NCBI GenBank assembly: GCA_003215475.1
Contig: QCKH01000003.1
Location: 62,001-126,000 of the forward strand
From: Prochlorococcus sp. AG-409-L21
GTDB taxonomy: Bacteria; Cyanobacteriota; Cyanobacteriia; PCC-6307; Cyanobiaceae
Direction: 5' to 3'
Length of the DNA stretch: 64,000 bases
Shown: piece by piece, positions 27,842 to 37,810 of the stretch
How positions within the stretch are numbered: position 1 is the stretch's first letter
Layout: each line of letters starts with the position of its first letter
Made by a program: the position numbers and the translations under genes
The notes under the pieces: generated by a model
Told to the model about the DNA's origin: nothing
The model's input: the letters and a program-made list of their open reading frames with translations, nothing else
The model's database searches: none

Positions 27842-29146
27842 TTATTTTAATTGGCCTCTAACAATAAATATTGGGTTCATTGGAAATAGCCTTGTCCCTT
27901 GATTTAAAGGTATACCCCGAAAATTTATATGCTGACTAATTTTTAAATCACATTTTCTTTTCTTTAAAAGATTTGTGATTTTCTCGAGATGTTCCAAAGT
28001 TGCTATTGGTACAACAACAATGCCTCCAGCCGTTAAGTGATTAAATATTTCATTTAAAAGACTTGTTTTGTCATGACTTCCCCCTCCAAGGATTACTCTG
28101 TTTGGTCTTAATAAGTTGTTTGGAATAGAACCACTTTTTAAAAACTCTATTGCTTCTCCTTCTATAATTTTTTCTGGATTCACTGAAAGTCGCTTTGCAT
28201 TTGCATTGATTAATTTCTCACCTCCAACACGCTTGTCTATAGAAAGTAATTTTAGGCTTGGCCTTATTCTGAGAGCTTCAAGGCCAATACTCCCAACTCC
28301 AGCTCCTATATCCCAAATAACTCCATTCTTGGGAAGTTCAAGATCTGCTAAAACCTGAATACGTATCTCTCTTTTTGTTAGAAGACCCGGCCTATCTTTA
28401 TATTGTATGTATGAATCATCTGGAAGACCAAATAATGGTAAATCTGTTTTGGTTGTAAAGGCTTCCTTTCTTTTTATTAAAATGACTAAATGTAATGGAT
28501 CTAAATTAGGAATTACTTGATTGGGAAATATTTGGAAAATTTGTTCTTTTTTATGACCTAGTCTTTCAAATATCCAAAAATCATATTGTTTTTCAAGATC
28601 ATTTGCACGAAGTAATTCTCTAACTTCTTTTGCACCCCCTTCGTTTGGGTCGACTAGAATTCCAATGATATTGGGTCGTCTTTGTAAGAGATTTAAAAGT
28701 GGGCTTATTTCTCTTCCATGAATGCTTATCCAGTCAGCATCTTGCCATGGTATGCCTATTCGAGAGAATGCCAATTGTAGAGATGTGGGCGATGAATGAA
28801 AAATGATTCGCTCAGGGGGAAAATGATCTAGCAAGAGTCTTCCTATCCCAAACCAAAGAGGATCTCCACTTGCTAATAAAACAGTTTGATCAGTTTGTTT
28901 CTTAAGCCAATCAATTAATACCTTTGGCTTATCACTAGGGAAAAGCTTTGGCAATGGTTTTTCTATCCCCTTAGTTCGCCACCAATCTTTAAATTCGTCT
29001 AAAATCCTTTTGGGCCCAGATAAATTTTTTGCAGAAATAATTAGTTTCTGCTTTTCCGATGGAAGATCTACAACTCCTGCAGCAGAAACACCAATTACAT
29101 TTATTGGCAGTGAGTTTTTTTCTTTATTTGTATTTTTTCTAACCAT
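27842..29146 (-). CDS. cobL: Precorrin-6Y C5,15-methyltransferase, fused CbiE-CbiT
   Basis: Double methylation and decarboxylation step of corrin ring synthesis toward cobamide (pseudocobalamin in picocyanobacteria). The N-terminal CbiE tetrapyrrole methylase domain (about 15-215) has INVIGVSAAG, LASGDPLWFGIGR and HSSPTSLQLAFSRIG. The C-terminal CbiT domain (about 235-420) has the SAM motif IWDIGAGVGSIGLEA and VILGGGSHD. Other cobalamin genes are not nearby. ATG start; the divergent 88-residue gene begins 60 bp away. No cobalamin riboswitch is visible. Confidence 0.93.
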   Translation of the reverse strand: MVRKNTNKEKNSLPINVIGVSAAGVVDLPSEKQKLIISAKNLSGPKRILDEFKDWWRTKGIEKPLPKLFPSDKPKVLIDWLKKQTDQTVLLASGDPLWFGIGRLLLDHFPPERIIFHSSPTSLQLAFSRIGIPWQDADWISIHGREISPLLNLLQRRPNIIGILVDPNEGGAKEVRELLRANDLEKQYDFWIFERLGHKKEQIFQIFPNQVIPNLDPLHLVILIKRKEAFTTKTDLPLFGLPDDSYIQYKDRPGLLTKREIRIQVLADLELPKNGVIWDIGAGVGSIGLEALRIRPSLKLLSIDKRVGGEKLINANAKRLSVNPEKIIEGEAIEFLKSGSIPNNLLRPNRVILGGGSHDKTSLLNEIFNHLTAGGIVVVPIATLEHLEKITNLLKKRKCDLKISQHINFRGIPLNQGTRLFPMNPIFIVRGQLK

Positions 29147-29206
29147 ATTAAAAAACTGCTTTAATAAATTGATTGATTAGATTTTTGTTGTTTCTTAGAG
29201 GTTGCA

Positions 29207-29473
29207 TTGGAAAAGTCAAACAGAAAAGTAAAAAAAGATCCTGTGCGGCGTCAACGTCAGCATGAGCTTTTGATCGCTCTAATTCAACAGCAAGATGATT
29301 TGGAATTAATGGATACTGAAGGCCCAACAATTGACTCTAGCGCTAGGAATGTCACTGATCCAGCAAAATGGTTGGACCGTAATCGACGTGTTTTAGCCAA
29401 ATACCAATCATTAGTATCTTCTTCTATCACATTGGATGCTCTGCTTGATTCCGAGGTGACAGATATTGATTAA
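29207..29473 (+). CDS. Hypothetical basic/acidic small protein, 88 residues
   Basis: Starts at TTG. The N-terminal third is strongly basic (NRKVKKDPVRRQRQHELL), the middle acidic (LELMDTEGP) and the C-terminal part helical (WLDRNRRVLAKYQSLVSSS). No domain is recognised. It overlaps the DUF3122 gene by 8 bp, and that one overlaps ribD by 11 bp, so three genes are translationally coupled. A nucleic-acid-binding role would fit the basic head but is only a guess. Confidence 0.65.
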   Translation: MEKSNRKVKKDPVRRQRQHELLIALIQQQDDLELMDTEGPTIDSSARNVTDPAKWLDRNRRVLAKYQSLVSSSITLDALLDSEVTDID

Positions 29474-29990
29474 ACAAGTTTTTAAAAAGATTTTTAAATC
29501 ATTTTTCACTTTTTTATTAACCTTGTTTTTGATTGTATTTTTAATTACTTTTCCTGCCGAAGCAAAAATAGAGGTTCTTTCAAATGATAGTGATATTGTC
29601 ATTCAAAGAAGTCTGGAGAGTTTGAGAGACCTTGATTTACAAACCTGGCAATTAATTGTTTATCCTAAAATAGGAAATGATAAGCAATTGATTTTACGAA
29701 TAGTTGGGTTTGTGGGTAGCTTGAGATTGAATCATCCAAAGCAACTAGAAGTGACATCAGGAATTAAAACTTGGGTGCTAGAGGACATAACTTTGAAAAA
29801 CCCAGAATTGGTTAATGATGCTCGTGATGCTGCTGCAGAATTTGCATTAGAACCTTTAATACAAGACCTTCAAAATAATCGCCCCTTACGATTATTTCTT
29901 GATGGAGGGTTTAATGAATTGCCAGTCCCTCCCTATGTTGTTAATGAATGGAGAACTATTAAGTCACTTTCTTTAGAAGATGGTTATTAA
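29466..29990 (+). CDS. DUF3122 family secreted/anchored protein
   Basis: A 174-residue protein with an N-terminal signal segment (about 8-34, FFTFLLTLFLIVFLITFPAEA, broken here only for length) followed by a likely cleavage site after PAEA. The mature part (VIQRSLESLRDLDLQTWQL, LRIVGFVGSLRL, RPLRLFLDGG) matches my memory of DUF3122, known only from cyanobacteria and of unknown role. TTG start; coupled to both neighbours by overlaps. Likely periplasmic or thylakoid-lumenal. Confidence 0.72.
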   Translation: MIKQVFKKIFKSFFTFLLTLFLIVFLITFPAEAKIEVLSNDSDIVIQRSLESLRDLDLQTWQLIVYPKIGNDKQLILRIVGFVGSLRLNHPKQLEVTSGIKTWVLEDITLKNPELVNDARDAAAEFALEPLIQDLQNNRPLRLFLDGGFNELPVPPYVVNEWRTIKSLSLEDGY

Positions 29991-31086
29991 TTCAAATATT
30001 CAAGATTGGGTCCCTTGGATGAGACGAGTTATTCGATTGGCATTATTAGCTGATGGACAAACCAGCCCAAATCCACTTGTTGGTGCAGTGATTTTAGATT
30101 CTAACAATAGAATTGTTGGCGAAGGGTTTCATTCTTTTGCAGGTAATCCTCATGCAGAGATTGAGGCTTTGTCACAGGCTGGCCCTTTGGCAAAAGGTGG
30201 GACACTTCTGGTTAATCTTGAACCTTGTTGTCATGATGGGAGGACTCCTCCCTGTACTGAGGCGATATTAAAATCAGGAGTATCTAGGGTTGTTGTTGCT
30301 ATGAATGACCCTGATCCCAGGGTCTCTGGCAAGGGGATTGACTTGTTAAAAAAGGCTGGAGTTGAAGTTATCACAGGAGTTCTAGAAGACGAAGCAGCTT
30401 TTCTTAATAGGGCATTTATTTTCCGCAATAAAACAGGGAGACCTTGGGGGATTTTGAAATGGGCAATGAGTTTTGATGGACGAATTGGACTACCTAATGG
30501 TGCAAGTAAATGGATAAGTCAAAAAAGTTCTAGAGAAAGAGTGCATGCTCTTCGAGCAAAATGTGATGCGGTTATTGTTGGAGGAGAAACAGTTCGTATT
30601 GACAACCCACTTTTAACAAGTAGAGGTATTAATAAAGTTGAGCCATTAAGGGTCGTTTTGAGTTCTTCTCTTAAATTGCCAATCAATGCTCAATTATGGA
30701 ACACGGAAAATGCTAAAACTTTGATTTGTTATGGACCAGAAAGTGATGTAGGACTATTGAAAAAGCTCCCAAATGGACCTGAAAAAGTTTTGCTCGATCA
30801 GAGTAGCCCTAGTAAATTATTGGAATTGCTCGCTCAAAAAGGATGTAACAAGGTGCTTTGGGAATGTGGCAGTTCTCTTGCTACTTCAGCAATAATTGAA
30901 AATTGTGTCCAGGAAATTGTTTGTTTTGTAGCTCCAAAATTGTTAGGTGGTGTTTCTGCCATGACGCCACTAGGGGACTTTGGATTTACTTCTTTAGAGC
31001 ATGTTATTCCTGTAAAGAAAGTCTCTACATATAAAAATGGTAATGACTTTGTCTTTACGATGTTGCTTAATGATAAGGACTTATAA
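29980..31086 (+). CDS. ribD: Bifunctional riboflavin-specific deaminase/reductase
   Basis: Second and third steps of riboflavin synthesis. The deaminase domain (about 1-150) has the zinc site NPHAEIEAL and EPCCHDGRTPPCTEAI. The reductase domain (about 155-368) has KWAMSFDGRIG, GGETVRIDNPLLT, LWECGSSLA and FVAPKLLGG. 368 residues, ATG start inside the end of the DUF3122 gene. ribF lies elsewhere in this window, so the flavin pathway is scattered. Confidence 0.95.
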   Translation: MVINSNIQDWVPWMRRVIRLALLADGQTSPNPLVGAVILDSNNRIVGEGFHSFAGNPHAEIEALSQAGPLAKGGTLLVNLEPCCHDGRTPPCTEAILKSGVSRVVVAMNDPDPRVSGKGIDLLKKAGVEVITGVLEDEAAFLNRAFIFRNKTGRPWGILKWAMSFDGRIGLPNGASKWISQKSSRERVHALRAKCDAVIVGGETVRIDNPLLTSRGINKVEPLRVVLSSSLKLPINAQLWNTENAKTLICYGPESDVGLLKKLPNGPEKVLLDQSSPSKLLELLAQKGCNKVLWECGSSLATSAIIENCVQEIVCFVAPKLLGGVSAMTPLGDFGFTSLEHVIPVKKVSTYKNGNDFVFTMLLNDKDL

Positions 31087-31183
31087 CTGGTTTTTTCTTA
31101 TCTCGTTCGGTTCTTACACCTAATTTTTCTTAATTGATCAGCTCATATTTGTTAGTTTTGTATTCAATTATTTTTTTCTTCTC

Positions 31184-33046
31184 ATGCCGATTCGACAAGA
31201 TGAAAATCAGCCGAATCGGCGTTTTGGAATAATCAATATTCTGTTGATCGGTTTTGGAGCGTTATTGCTTTTCAGCAGTTTCTTCCCGAATCAGAATATG
31301 CAAGTACCTCGTGTTCCTTATTCGCTATTTATAAATCAAGTTAATGATGGAGAGGTTAAAAGGGCATATATCACACAAGATCAGATTAGGTATGAACTTT
31401 CTGCACCTAAAGAAGGAGCTCCATCCGTTTTGGCTACAACGCCAATTTTCGATATGGATCTTCCACAGCGACTAGAAAATAAAGGGGTTGAATTTGCTGC
31501 TGCGCCTCCTAAGAAGCCTAATTTCTTTACAACAATATTGAGTTGGGTTGTACCACCATTGATCTTTATTTTGGTACTGCAATTTTTTGCTCGCAGGAGT
31601 ATGGGTGGTGGTGGAGCCCAAGGTGCTCTGAGCTTTACTAAAAGCAAAGCAAAAGTATATGTTCCAGATGAGGAGTCTAGAGTTACTTTTGATGATGTTG
31701 CTGGAGTTGATGAAGCTAAAGACGAATTGACAGAAATAGTTGACTTTCTAAAAAGACCTCAACGTTATTCAGATATTGGTGCACGTATACCTAAAGGTGT
31801 TTTACTCGTTGGCCCTCCAGGCACAGGTAAGACTTTGCTTTCAAAAGCAGTGGCAGGAGAAGCTGAGGTGCCTTTCTTTATTATATCTGGATCAGAATTT
31901 GTTGAACTGTTTGTTGGAGCTGGTGCTGCAAGAGTTAGAGATTTATTTGAGCAAGCCAAGAAAAAAGCCCCATGCATCATTTTTATTGATGAACTAGATG
32001 CCATTGGGAAGAGTAGATCTGGTTCGATGGGAGTTGTAGGCGGTAATGATGAAAGGGAGCAGACTCTTAATCAGCTTCTTACTGAAATGGATGGGTTTTC
32101 TTCTGCTGATAAGCCCGTAATTGTTTTAGCTGCTACTAATCAGCCTGAAGTGCTAGATGCAGCTTTATTAAGGCCAGGTCGTTTTGATAGACAAGTTTTA
32201 GTTGACAGACCTGATTTGTCTGGGCGAAAGACAATTTTGGATATATATACCAAAAAAGTAAAATTAGCTGAAAAAATTGATTTGGATTCAATTGCTCAAG
32301 CAACCAGTGGATTTGCAGGAGCAGATCTAGCAAATATGGTTAATGAGGCTGCTCTATTGGCAGCAAGAGCAAAAAGAACTTCTGTAGAACAACAAGATTT
32401 AAATGAAGCTATTGAAAGGGTTGTTGCTGGCTTGGAGAAAAAAAGTAGGGTCCTTCAAGATGATGAAAAGAAAGTAGTTGCTTATCATGAGGTAGGGCAT
32501 GCAATTGTTGGACATTTAATGCCTGGGGGCAGCAAGGTCGCAAAAATATCAATTGTCCCTAGAGGAATGAGTGCTTTAGGCTATACCCTTCAATTGCCTA
32601 CTGAGGAGAGATTCCTAAATTCAAAAGAAGAGTTAAAAGGTCAGATTGCCACCCTTTTAGGCGGCAGATCAGCAGAGGAAATTGTCTTTGGAAAAGTCAC
32701 GACTGGGGCTTCTAATGATCTACAAAGAGCAACTGATATTGCTGAACAGATGGTAGGAACTTATGGGATGAGCGATATTTTGGGACCTTTAGCATATGAC
32801 AAACAAGGTGGAGGACAATTTTTAGGTGGAAATAATAACCCACGCAGAATTGTTAGTGATGCTACAGCTCAGGCTATTGATAAAGAAGTACGAAGTCTTG
32901 TAGATGAAGCTCATGAAAATGCTTTGAATATTCTTAGGCAGAATTTACCTTTACTGGAAAGTATTGCTCAGAAAATTCTTGAGAAAGAAGTTATAGAGGG
33001 TGATGACTTAAAGGAAATGCTTTCTTCTAGCTCTATGCCTTCGTAA
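31184..33046 (+). CDS. ftsH: ATP-dependent zinc metalloprotease FtsH
   Basis: Membrane AAA+ protease that degrades damaged membrane proteins, in cyanobacteria notably photodamaged PsbA. Two transmembrane helices (about 14-33 and 118-138) flank a lumenal domain. The AAA module has GPPGTGKT (about residue 210), [10 protein letters not shown], the second region of homology [11 protein letters not shown] and the arginine fingers. The protease domain has the zinc motif HEVGH (about 435-439). 620 residues. Which of the four cyanobacterial paralogues it is was not determined. Confidence 0.97.
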   Translation: MPIRQDENQPNRRFGIINILLIGFGALLLFSSFFPNQNMQVPRVPYSLFINQVNDGEVKRAYITQDQIRYELSAPKEGAPSVLATTPIFDMDLPQRLENKGVEFAAAPPKKPNFFTTILSWVVPPLIFILVLQFFARRSMGGGGAQGALSFTKSKAKVYVPDEESRVTFDDVAGVDEAKDELTEIVDFLKRPQRYSDIGARIPKGVLLVGPPGTGKTLLSKAVAGEAEVPFFIISGSEFVELFVGAGAARVRDLFEQAKKKAPCIIFIDELDAIGKSRSGSMGVVGGNDEREQTLNQLLTEMDGFSSADKPVIVLAATNQPEVLDAALLRPGRFDRQVLVDRPDLSGRKTILDIYTKKVKLAEKIDLDSIAQATSGFAGADLANMVNEAALLAARAKRTSVEQQDLNEAIERVVAGLEKKSRVLQDDEKKVVAYHEVGHAIVGHLMPGGSKVAKISIVPRGMSALGYTLQLPTEERFLNSKEELKGQIATLLGGRSAEEIVFGKVTTGASNDLQRATDIAEQMVGTYGMSDILGPLAYDKQGGGQFLGGNNNPRRIVSDATAQAIDKEVRSLVDEAHENALNILRQNLPLLESIAQKILEKEVIEGDDLKEMLSSSSMPS

Positions 33047-33113
33047 TTCTTTTTTTAAATCACTTGACGAACCTACCCATAATCTCCGATAAAGAATCTT
33101 TGAGACTCCCAAA

Positions 33114-34070
33114 ATGGTTTCAGTCTCCTTTGGCATAGCCTCTAAACTTTCTCACCTTAAAGGTGCAGATTTTCTTTCATCTTCGGATTTATCTTCTGAA
33201 GAAATGAAAGCTTTATTTGACTTATCAATTCAATTTAAGGATGAAAATAGACGAATTGATTTAGGAAATAGAGTATTAGGACTAATTTTCAGCAAAGCTT
33301 CAACTAGAACAAGAGTTAGTTTTCAAGTTGCAATGGCAAGGTTGGGTGGTCAAACTATTGATTTAAACCCACAAATCTCTCAGTTAGGTAGAGGTGAGCC
33401 ATTAAAAGATACTGCAAGAGTTCTCAGTCGATATTGTGATGTATTAGCAATAAGAACTTACGCTCATCAAGGCTTAAAAGAATATGCTTCGTGGGCTTCT
33501 GTTCCAGTTATAAATGCACTTACTGATCTTGAACACCCATGCCAGGCTTTAGCTGATTATCTAACTATGTATGAATGCTTCGGTGAACTTCAAGGTCAGA
33601 CTATTGCTTATGTGGGGGATGGTAACAATGTCGCTAATTCTTTAATGATTTGTGGAGCCTTATTAGGGGTAAATGTTCAGATCGCTTCTCCGAAAGGCTT
33701 TGAGCCATTACCGTCCATAGTTAAGAAGGCTAGGCAGCTAATAAGCTCTGATTCAAAGATTAATTTGTCTAATAACCCTATTGATGCTGTTCGTGGGGCA
33801 AATGCAATTTATACAGATGTTTGGGCTTCGATGGGACAAGAAAAAGAAAAATTTGAAAGGTTAAATGCTTTTAAAAATTTCTGTGTAGGAAAAGAGATGC
33901 TAAATGAAGCAGAAAACAATGCAATTGTTATGCACTGCCTTCCTGCTCATAGGGGGGAAGAGATTAGTGAAGAGGTTTTTGAATGTGATGCAAGCAGGAT
34001 ATTTGATCAGGCCGAAAATCGCTTGCATGTCCAGCAAGCTTTGTTGGCAATTGTTTTAGGAGGACTTTGA
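33114..34070 (+). CDS. argF: Ornithine carbamoyltransferase
   Basis: Forms citrulline from ornithine and carbamoyl phosphate in arginine synthesis. Signature motifs: SKASTRTRVSF (carbamoyl phosphate loop STRTR), HPCQALADYLT, DVWASMGQE and HCLPAHRGEE (ornithine loop HCLP). 318 residues, ATG start. 49 bp separate it from lexA, and that gap holds the LexA-type palindrome. Confidence 0.97.
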   Translation: MVSVSFGIASKLSHLKGADFLSSSDLSSEEMKALFDLSIQFKDENRRIDLGNRVLGLIFSKASTRTRVSFQVAMARLGGQTIDLNPQISQLGRGEPLKDTARVLSRYCDVLAIRTYAHQGLKEYASWASVPVINALTDLEHPCQALADYLTMYECFGELQGQTIAYVGDGNNVANSLMICGALLGVNVQIASPKGFEPLPSIVKKARQLISSDSKINLSNNPIDAVRGANAIYTDVWASMGQEKEKFERLNAFKNFCVGKEMLNEAENNAIVMHCLPAHRGEEISEEVFECDASRIFDQAENRLHVQQALLAIVLGGL

Positions 34071-34093
34071 ACTTGCCTACACTCAATTTAGTA

Positions 34094-34107
34094 GGTACAT
34101 ATGTATT
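34094..34107 (+). promoter_or_regulatory. Candidate LexA (SOS) box upstream of lexA
   Basis: GGTACATATGTATT contains the perfect 10-bp palindrome TACATATGTA. It matches the cyanobacterial SOS-box consensus RGTACNNNDGTWCB with one mismatch. It lies 13-26 bp upstream of the lexA frame, where an autorepressor site is expected. No other copy was noticed in the window, but no systematic scan was possible. Confidence 0.6.
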
Positions 34108-34119
34108 AAGACTAATATT

Positions 34120-34746
34120 TTGACAGTGGTGCCAATTTCCGAAGAGACGCTAACTTCAGCTCAGAAAGAGCTTTATGACTGGTTGGCTGACTATATAAAT
34201 ACACATCATCATAGCCCTTCTATTAGGCAGATGATGCAGGCTATGGGGCTTCGTTCTCCCGCACCCATTCAAAGCAGATTGCGTCACCTTCAGGAGAAAG
34301 GTTGGATAAAATGGCAAGAAGGTCAAGCTAGGACCTTGCAGCTATTAGGTGATTTTGTTTCAAGGGGTGTTCCTGTTCTTGGTGCTATAGCCGCTGGAGG
34401 TCTAGTCGAAACTTTTGATGATATTCAAGAAACGCTGGATTTTGATCATGTACTTAAGACTCGAGGCTTGTTTGCATTGACAGTTAATGGAGACTCAATG
34501 GTTGACGCTTATATTGCTGATGGTGATGTTGTTTTAATGGAGCCAGTTCAAGAACCCTCTAGAATAAAAAATGGCACTGTGGTAAGCGCAATGGTTCCGG
34601 GTTCTGGAACTACTTTGAAGCATTTTTATAGAGAAGGTTCTTTAGTAAGACTAGAAGCTGCTAACCCTTCATATGAGCCTATAGAGATTTCAGCAGAAGA
34701 CGTACAAATACAAGGCAAGCTTCTTGCTGTATGGCGTCAAACCTAA
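34120..34746 (+). CDS. lexA: LexA repressor
   Basis: SOS regulator and self-cleaving S24 protease. The winged helix at the N terminus has ADYINTHHHSPSIRQMMQAMG and QSRLRHLQEKGWIKW. The cleavage site is the Ala-Gly bond in AIAAGGLVE. The catalytic dyad is Ser125 (NGDSMVDAYI) and Lys167 (TTLKHFY), numbered from TTG 34120. Both are present, so autocleavage should work, unlike LexA of some cyanobacteria that lack it. GTG 34126 or 34129 are alternative starts. It is the last core gene before the accessory region. Confidence 0.94.
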   Translation: MTVVPISEETLTSAQKELYDWLADYINTHHHSPSIRQMMQAMGLRSPAPIQSRLRHLQEKGWIKWQEGQARTLQLLGDFVSRGVPVLGAIAAGGLVETFDDIQETLDFDHVLKTRGLFALTVNGDSMVDAYIADGDVVLMEPVQEPSRIKNGTVVSAMVPGSGTTLKHFYREGSLVRLEAANPSYEPIEISAEDVQIQGKLLAVWRQT

Positions 34747-34883
34747 AAGTTTAATTAGCTTTTGGAATATATAAATTATATTTGAGATTAGAAAAAATTA
34801 TTGAATAATATTTTGTGCTTTATATGGAAGAAGTTTTGATCTAATAAAAAAATTACTTGATTGCTTCTTAAGAATTTTAAAAC

Positions 34884-35948
34884 TTAATTAGTTGAATCAA
34901 AAATAGATTTAAGCTTATATTTGTGATCATTAATTAATCTCTCATCCCAGTAATCAAGCAAATAGAAATGCTGATTTTCTATATTGCAGGACCATGGAGT
35001 TAGTTTATTCTTGCTATATCTCCTTTCCACTCCAAGTGCTTTTGCTATTAATATGTATGGTGTTGCAGAGAATAAAGCCGGCAGTATAATTCCACCACCT
35101 CTTAATTGTATAATTAAACTAGAAGACACAAGCAAACCTGCATCGAATAAGAAATCATCTTCTTTACTTATATCTTTCGAGTACATTAATCTGTAGTTAT
35201 CTTCTGGCTCAATAGATTTAAAGTAATTACATCCCAATATGTCTGAGACAAGAAGTATTGGGACATCTTTGAAATTATTAAATAAATAATCTCTAATTGA
35301 TATAAACTCGTTTTTACTAGTGTCTCTTTCTGATTCCTCACCTCCTGTATACCTACATACCCAGGTAATATATTTTTTGCCGTAAAGTGGATTTGTAGAA
35401 TGTGTTAAATCACCTAAGGATTTATTATTAATGTAGAAGTTATTATCTGAACTTAAAGGCTTTTCTTTATTGAATCTTACTATAAGCTCATAATAATATA
35501 GATAAGAAGGGACTTTATTTACTATAAAGCTCTTAAAAAGAATATTTTTACTACTCTTATATTGGGCTATAAATTCATTAAAGTTCAATTTTTCAAATTT
35601 GAATGAGTAATTTCTTAAGAGTGTGTTAAGGACATTTATTAAATCATCCTCTGCTACGTCATTCTCGTTAGTAACGCCACTCGATAGAAAGATAATTTTC
35701 ACACTCTGGCTTCTAAATATAATTACTTTGGCAAGCATACAGAAATAAATAAAGTCTCCATATCTATTGGAGGCTGTATAGCTATCGTAAACGAGAATTT
35801 TTTCGTTATCTTTTATACCCTTTAAACTGATGTATTCGACAATACCTATATACCTTCTTCCTAAATAATTTAAAGCTCTTCTTATACGTACAGAGTTAAC
35901 TTTTGAGATGACTTTGATAGGCCATAATTCAATGATATCTTTTACCAT
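34884..35948 (-). CDS. Unknown protein, possible glycosyltransferase-like (GT-B)
   Basis: Not recognised with confidence. 354 residues from ATG 35948; an in-frame TTG at 35963 is possible. The N-terminal half has alternating hydrophobic strands (KILVYDSYT, VKIIFLSSG). The C-terminal half has ITWVCRYTGGEESERDTS, VPILLVSDILGC and SSSLIIQLRGGGIILPALFSATPYILI. The last resembles the donor-binding end of two-domain glycosyltransferases and polysaccharide-modifying enzymes. Its strand, A+T-rich codon use and neighbours place it in surface-polysaccharide synthesis. Stops 137 bp after lexA on the opposite strand. Confidence 0.6.
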   Translation of the reverse strand: MVKDIIELWPIKVISKVNSVRIRRALNYLGRRYIGIVEYISLKGIKDNEKILVYDSYTASNRYGDFIYFCMLAKVIIFRSQSVKIIFLSSGVTNENDVAEDDLINVLNTLLRNYSFKFEKLNFNEFIAQYKSSKNILFKSFIVNKVPSYLYYYELIVRFNKEKPLSSDNNFYINNKSLGDLTHSTNPLYGKKYITWVCRYTGGEESERDTSKNEFISIRDYLFNNFKDVPILLVSDILGCNYFKSIEPEDNYRLMYSKDISKEDDFLFDAGLLVSSSLIIQLRGGGIILPALFSATPYILIAKALGVERRYSKNKLTPWSCNIENQHFYLLDYWDERLINDHKYKLKSIFDSTN

Positions 35949-35977
35949 AATTCTATCAGTCAAATAATAAGCTATTT

Positions 35978-37090
35978 TTATATGTATACGTTAATGTTAT
36001 TATTTCTAAGCCTATTAAAGATATCTTTGGAGTTGCTAAGAAATTTAGGAATAATAATCTTTTGATCTTTTATATCATTTATCTCCAGAACTATTTCTCC
36101 TAGGAACTTTTCATCTCCTTGAACATAATCTTTAGCAAACCCAACTTTCTTTTCAACTTGATGAGCAAGTAATGAACTATCAATTCCTGTGCCGAAAATT
36201 AGTCCTATATCATTTTCTTTCATTAATTTAGATTGATCTTTATAAATATTCCAAATTTTCTCCTTCTCATTTTTGATTGAAAATTGAGGATTATTAGTGA
36301 ATTCAGTATTTATCTTGCTTGGTAATGATTTACTTCCTATGACAATAGTTTCGTAGGGATGGTTTGGTAAAAAACCTGCTTCAATTAAATTATAGCCTAG
36401 ACTTTGAAGTAGCTTAGACTTTCCAGATATCGATGGATTGCTAATACAATCATCATAAAATAGTGTGGCGGGTCTATTTAGAGGGTTTTGACTAACAATG
36501 ATTATATTCTTTACATTTTCAGGATATGATTTGATAGCTGATATAAATTCTGAGTAGTCGGTCAAAACAAGAGCGTGAGAAGCTATTAGTAGATCTATGT
36601 GATTATTTTCTAAGGTTTCTGTAATACTTCCATACCACTTATAGCCATAATTGATGTCTTTAAAAAGCTCGATTTCTACTCCGACCTCTAACTCTGTATC
36701 ATATAAATTCTTCATAGCAGAAAGTAACTCTCCATTATTAGCTCCAAACTCACATATATTTTTAGCCCCTTGCATAAGGCTATGCCTGTCTATAGCATTT
36801 AAAATTTGAATATTTCTATGTGATAACGAATTAGGTAATTCTCCTTTCAGTTCTGTTTTGCTAGTTATTAAGTCAGAACTTGCTTTTGTTGGAAATCTAT
36901 CTAACTTTATGTAATCTGGATCTATAAATGAGGGAATGTTCTTATCAAGTCTAAAAATAGAGTTGCAACTATCACATATTGCATATATTTTCTCATTATG
37001 TATAAGCTGAAAATGATGATGATCTAAACCTAAATCGCTAATATGCTCTTCTCTTATCTCCTTGTTCCCACAAAATATGCAAGCTGTCAT
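35978..37090 (-). CDS. Zinc-finger SAM-dependent methyltransferase, C-methyltransferase-like
   Basis: The 370 residues follow the layout of sugar C-methyltransferases. An N-terminal zinc-binding part has CIFC and CDSC. A SAM domain has motif I NICEFGANNGELL (about residues 111-123) and DLLIASHALVLTDY. A C-terminal domain (about 270-370) looks like the Methyltransf_14 nucleoside-binding part, with LIFGTGIDSSLLAHQ in place of the usual GYGAAAKGN. It may methylate a nucleotide sugar, but the core is diverged from the clear example at 57734-58990. ATG start. Next gene in the same direction is the unknown protein at 34884. Confidence 0.65.
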   Translation of the reverse strand: MTACIFCGNKEIREEHISDLGLDHHHFQLIHNEKIYAICDSCNSIFRLDKNIPSFIDPDYIKLDRFPTKASSDLITSKTELKGELPNSLSHRNIQILNAIDRHSLMQGAKNICEFGANNGELLSAMKNLYDTELEVGVEIELFKDINYGYKWYGSITETLENNHIDLLIASHALVLTDYSEFISAIKSYPENVKNIIIVSQNPLNRPATLFYDDCISNPSISGKSKLLQSLGYNLIEAGFLPNHPYETIVIGSKSLPSKINTEFTNNPQFSIKNEKEKIWNIYKDQSKLMKENDIGLIFGTGIDSSLLAHQVEKKVGFAKDYVQGDEKFLGEIVLEINDIKDQKIIIPKFLSNSKDIFNRLRNNNINVYI

Positions 37091-37312
37091 TTATCAAAAA
37101 TTAGTAATCTAAAAAATACTATAGCATATTAAACAAATTTACCCTGGTAACTTTAGCTTATTAATGTTATTGTAAAATAATTTTGTGAATATTTTTTTGA
37201 AGTGAGAATTGATAAATAATTAAAACCCTTCTATTTAAAGATGAAGGATCTATATAATTCGAATAAGAAGTATTATTTAGCAAAGAAACTTGATATTTAT
37301 ACTGCTATGACA

Positions 37313-37810
37313 TTATATACTATTAGTCCATATGGTGTCATTGTCTTCAAATTTACCACTAGATATTTCAAGGAAAATTGAATCATCACTATTTGTTATT
37401 ATCCTTCTAAATATATTTTTAGGAATTGATAACATAGACAAATAATTATTTTGCGTGCTTTTAGCTTCACTAGATAGTTTGTATTCTCTTGTTCTATCTG
37501 ATGAAAGTATTATATCTATTTGCCCTTTTATAACATAGTAAAAAACTATTCCACCTTTAGGTTGGCAATGCCAATTAATAACTTGTGGATAATTATGAAA
37601 AATAACCATTTGTTGTAAAGCTGAATCATTATCAGAATGCAAGCAATACCTAAATTGTCTGATCCCCAGTTCCCGTGATTCCTTTTGCATGGCTGCTAAT
37701 TCTTCCTGAAGCAATTGCGAAGGCAATTCATTTGCTTGCCAAACTCTTTCATTCAATACTTTGCTTTTGCTGATGTTGGGAAAACTTTTAGAATTATTTC
37801 TTATATTCAC
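37313..37810 (-). CDS. WbuC-like cupin
   Basis: 165 residues. The core (RYCLHSDNDSALQQMVIF, WHCQPKGGIVFYYVIKGQIDIIL, LSIPKNIFRRIITNSDDSIFLEI) follows the small WbuC cupin family found in O-antigen clusters, in which a single beta-barrel binds metal. The metal ligands are only partly visible: an early His in WHCQPKG is kept, while a second His is less clear. The catalytic role of WbuC proteins is not known. GTG start. 222 bp of A+T-rich spacer separates it from the methyltransferase downstream. Confidence 0.65.
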   Translation of the reverse strand: MNIRNNSKSFPNISKSKVLNERVWQANELPSQLLQEELAAMQKESRELGIRQFRYCLHSDNDSALQQMVIFHNYPQVINWHCQPKGGIVFYYVIKGQIDIILSSDRTREYKLSSEAKSTQNNYLSMLSIPKNIFRRIITNSDDSIFLEISSGKFEDNDTIWTNSI

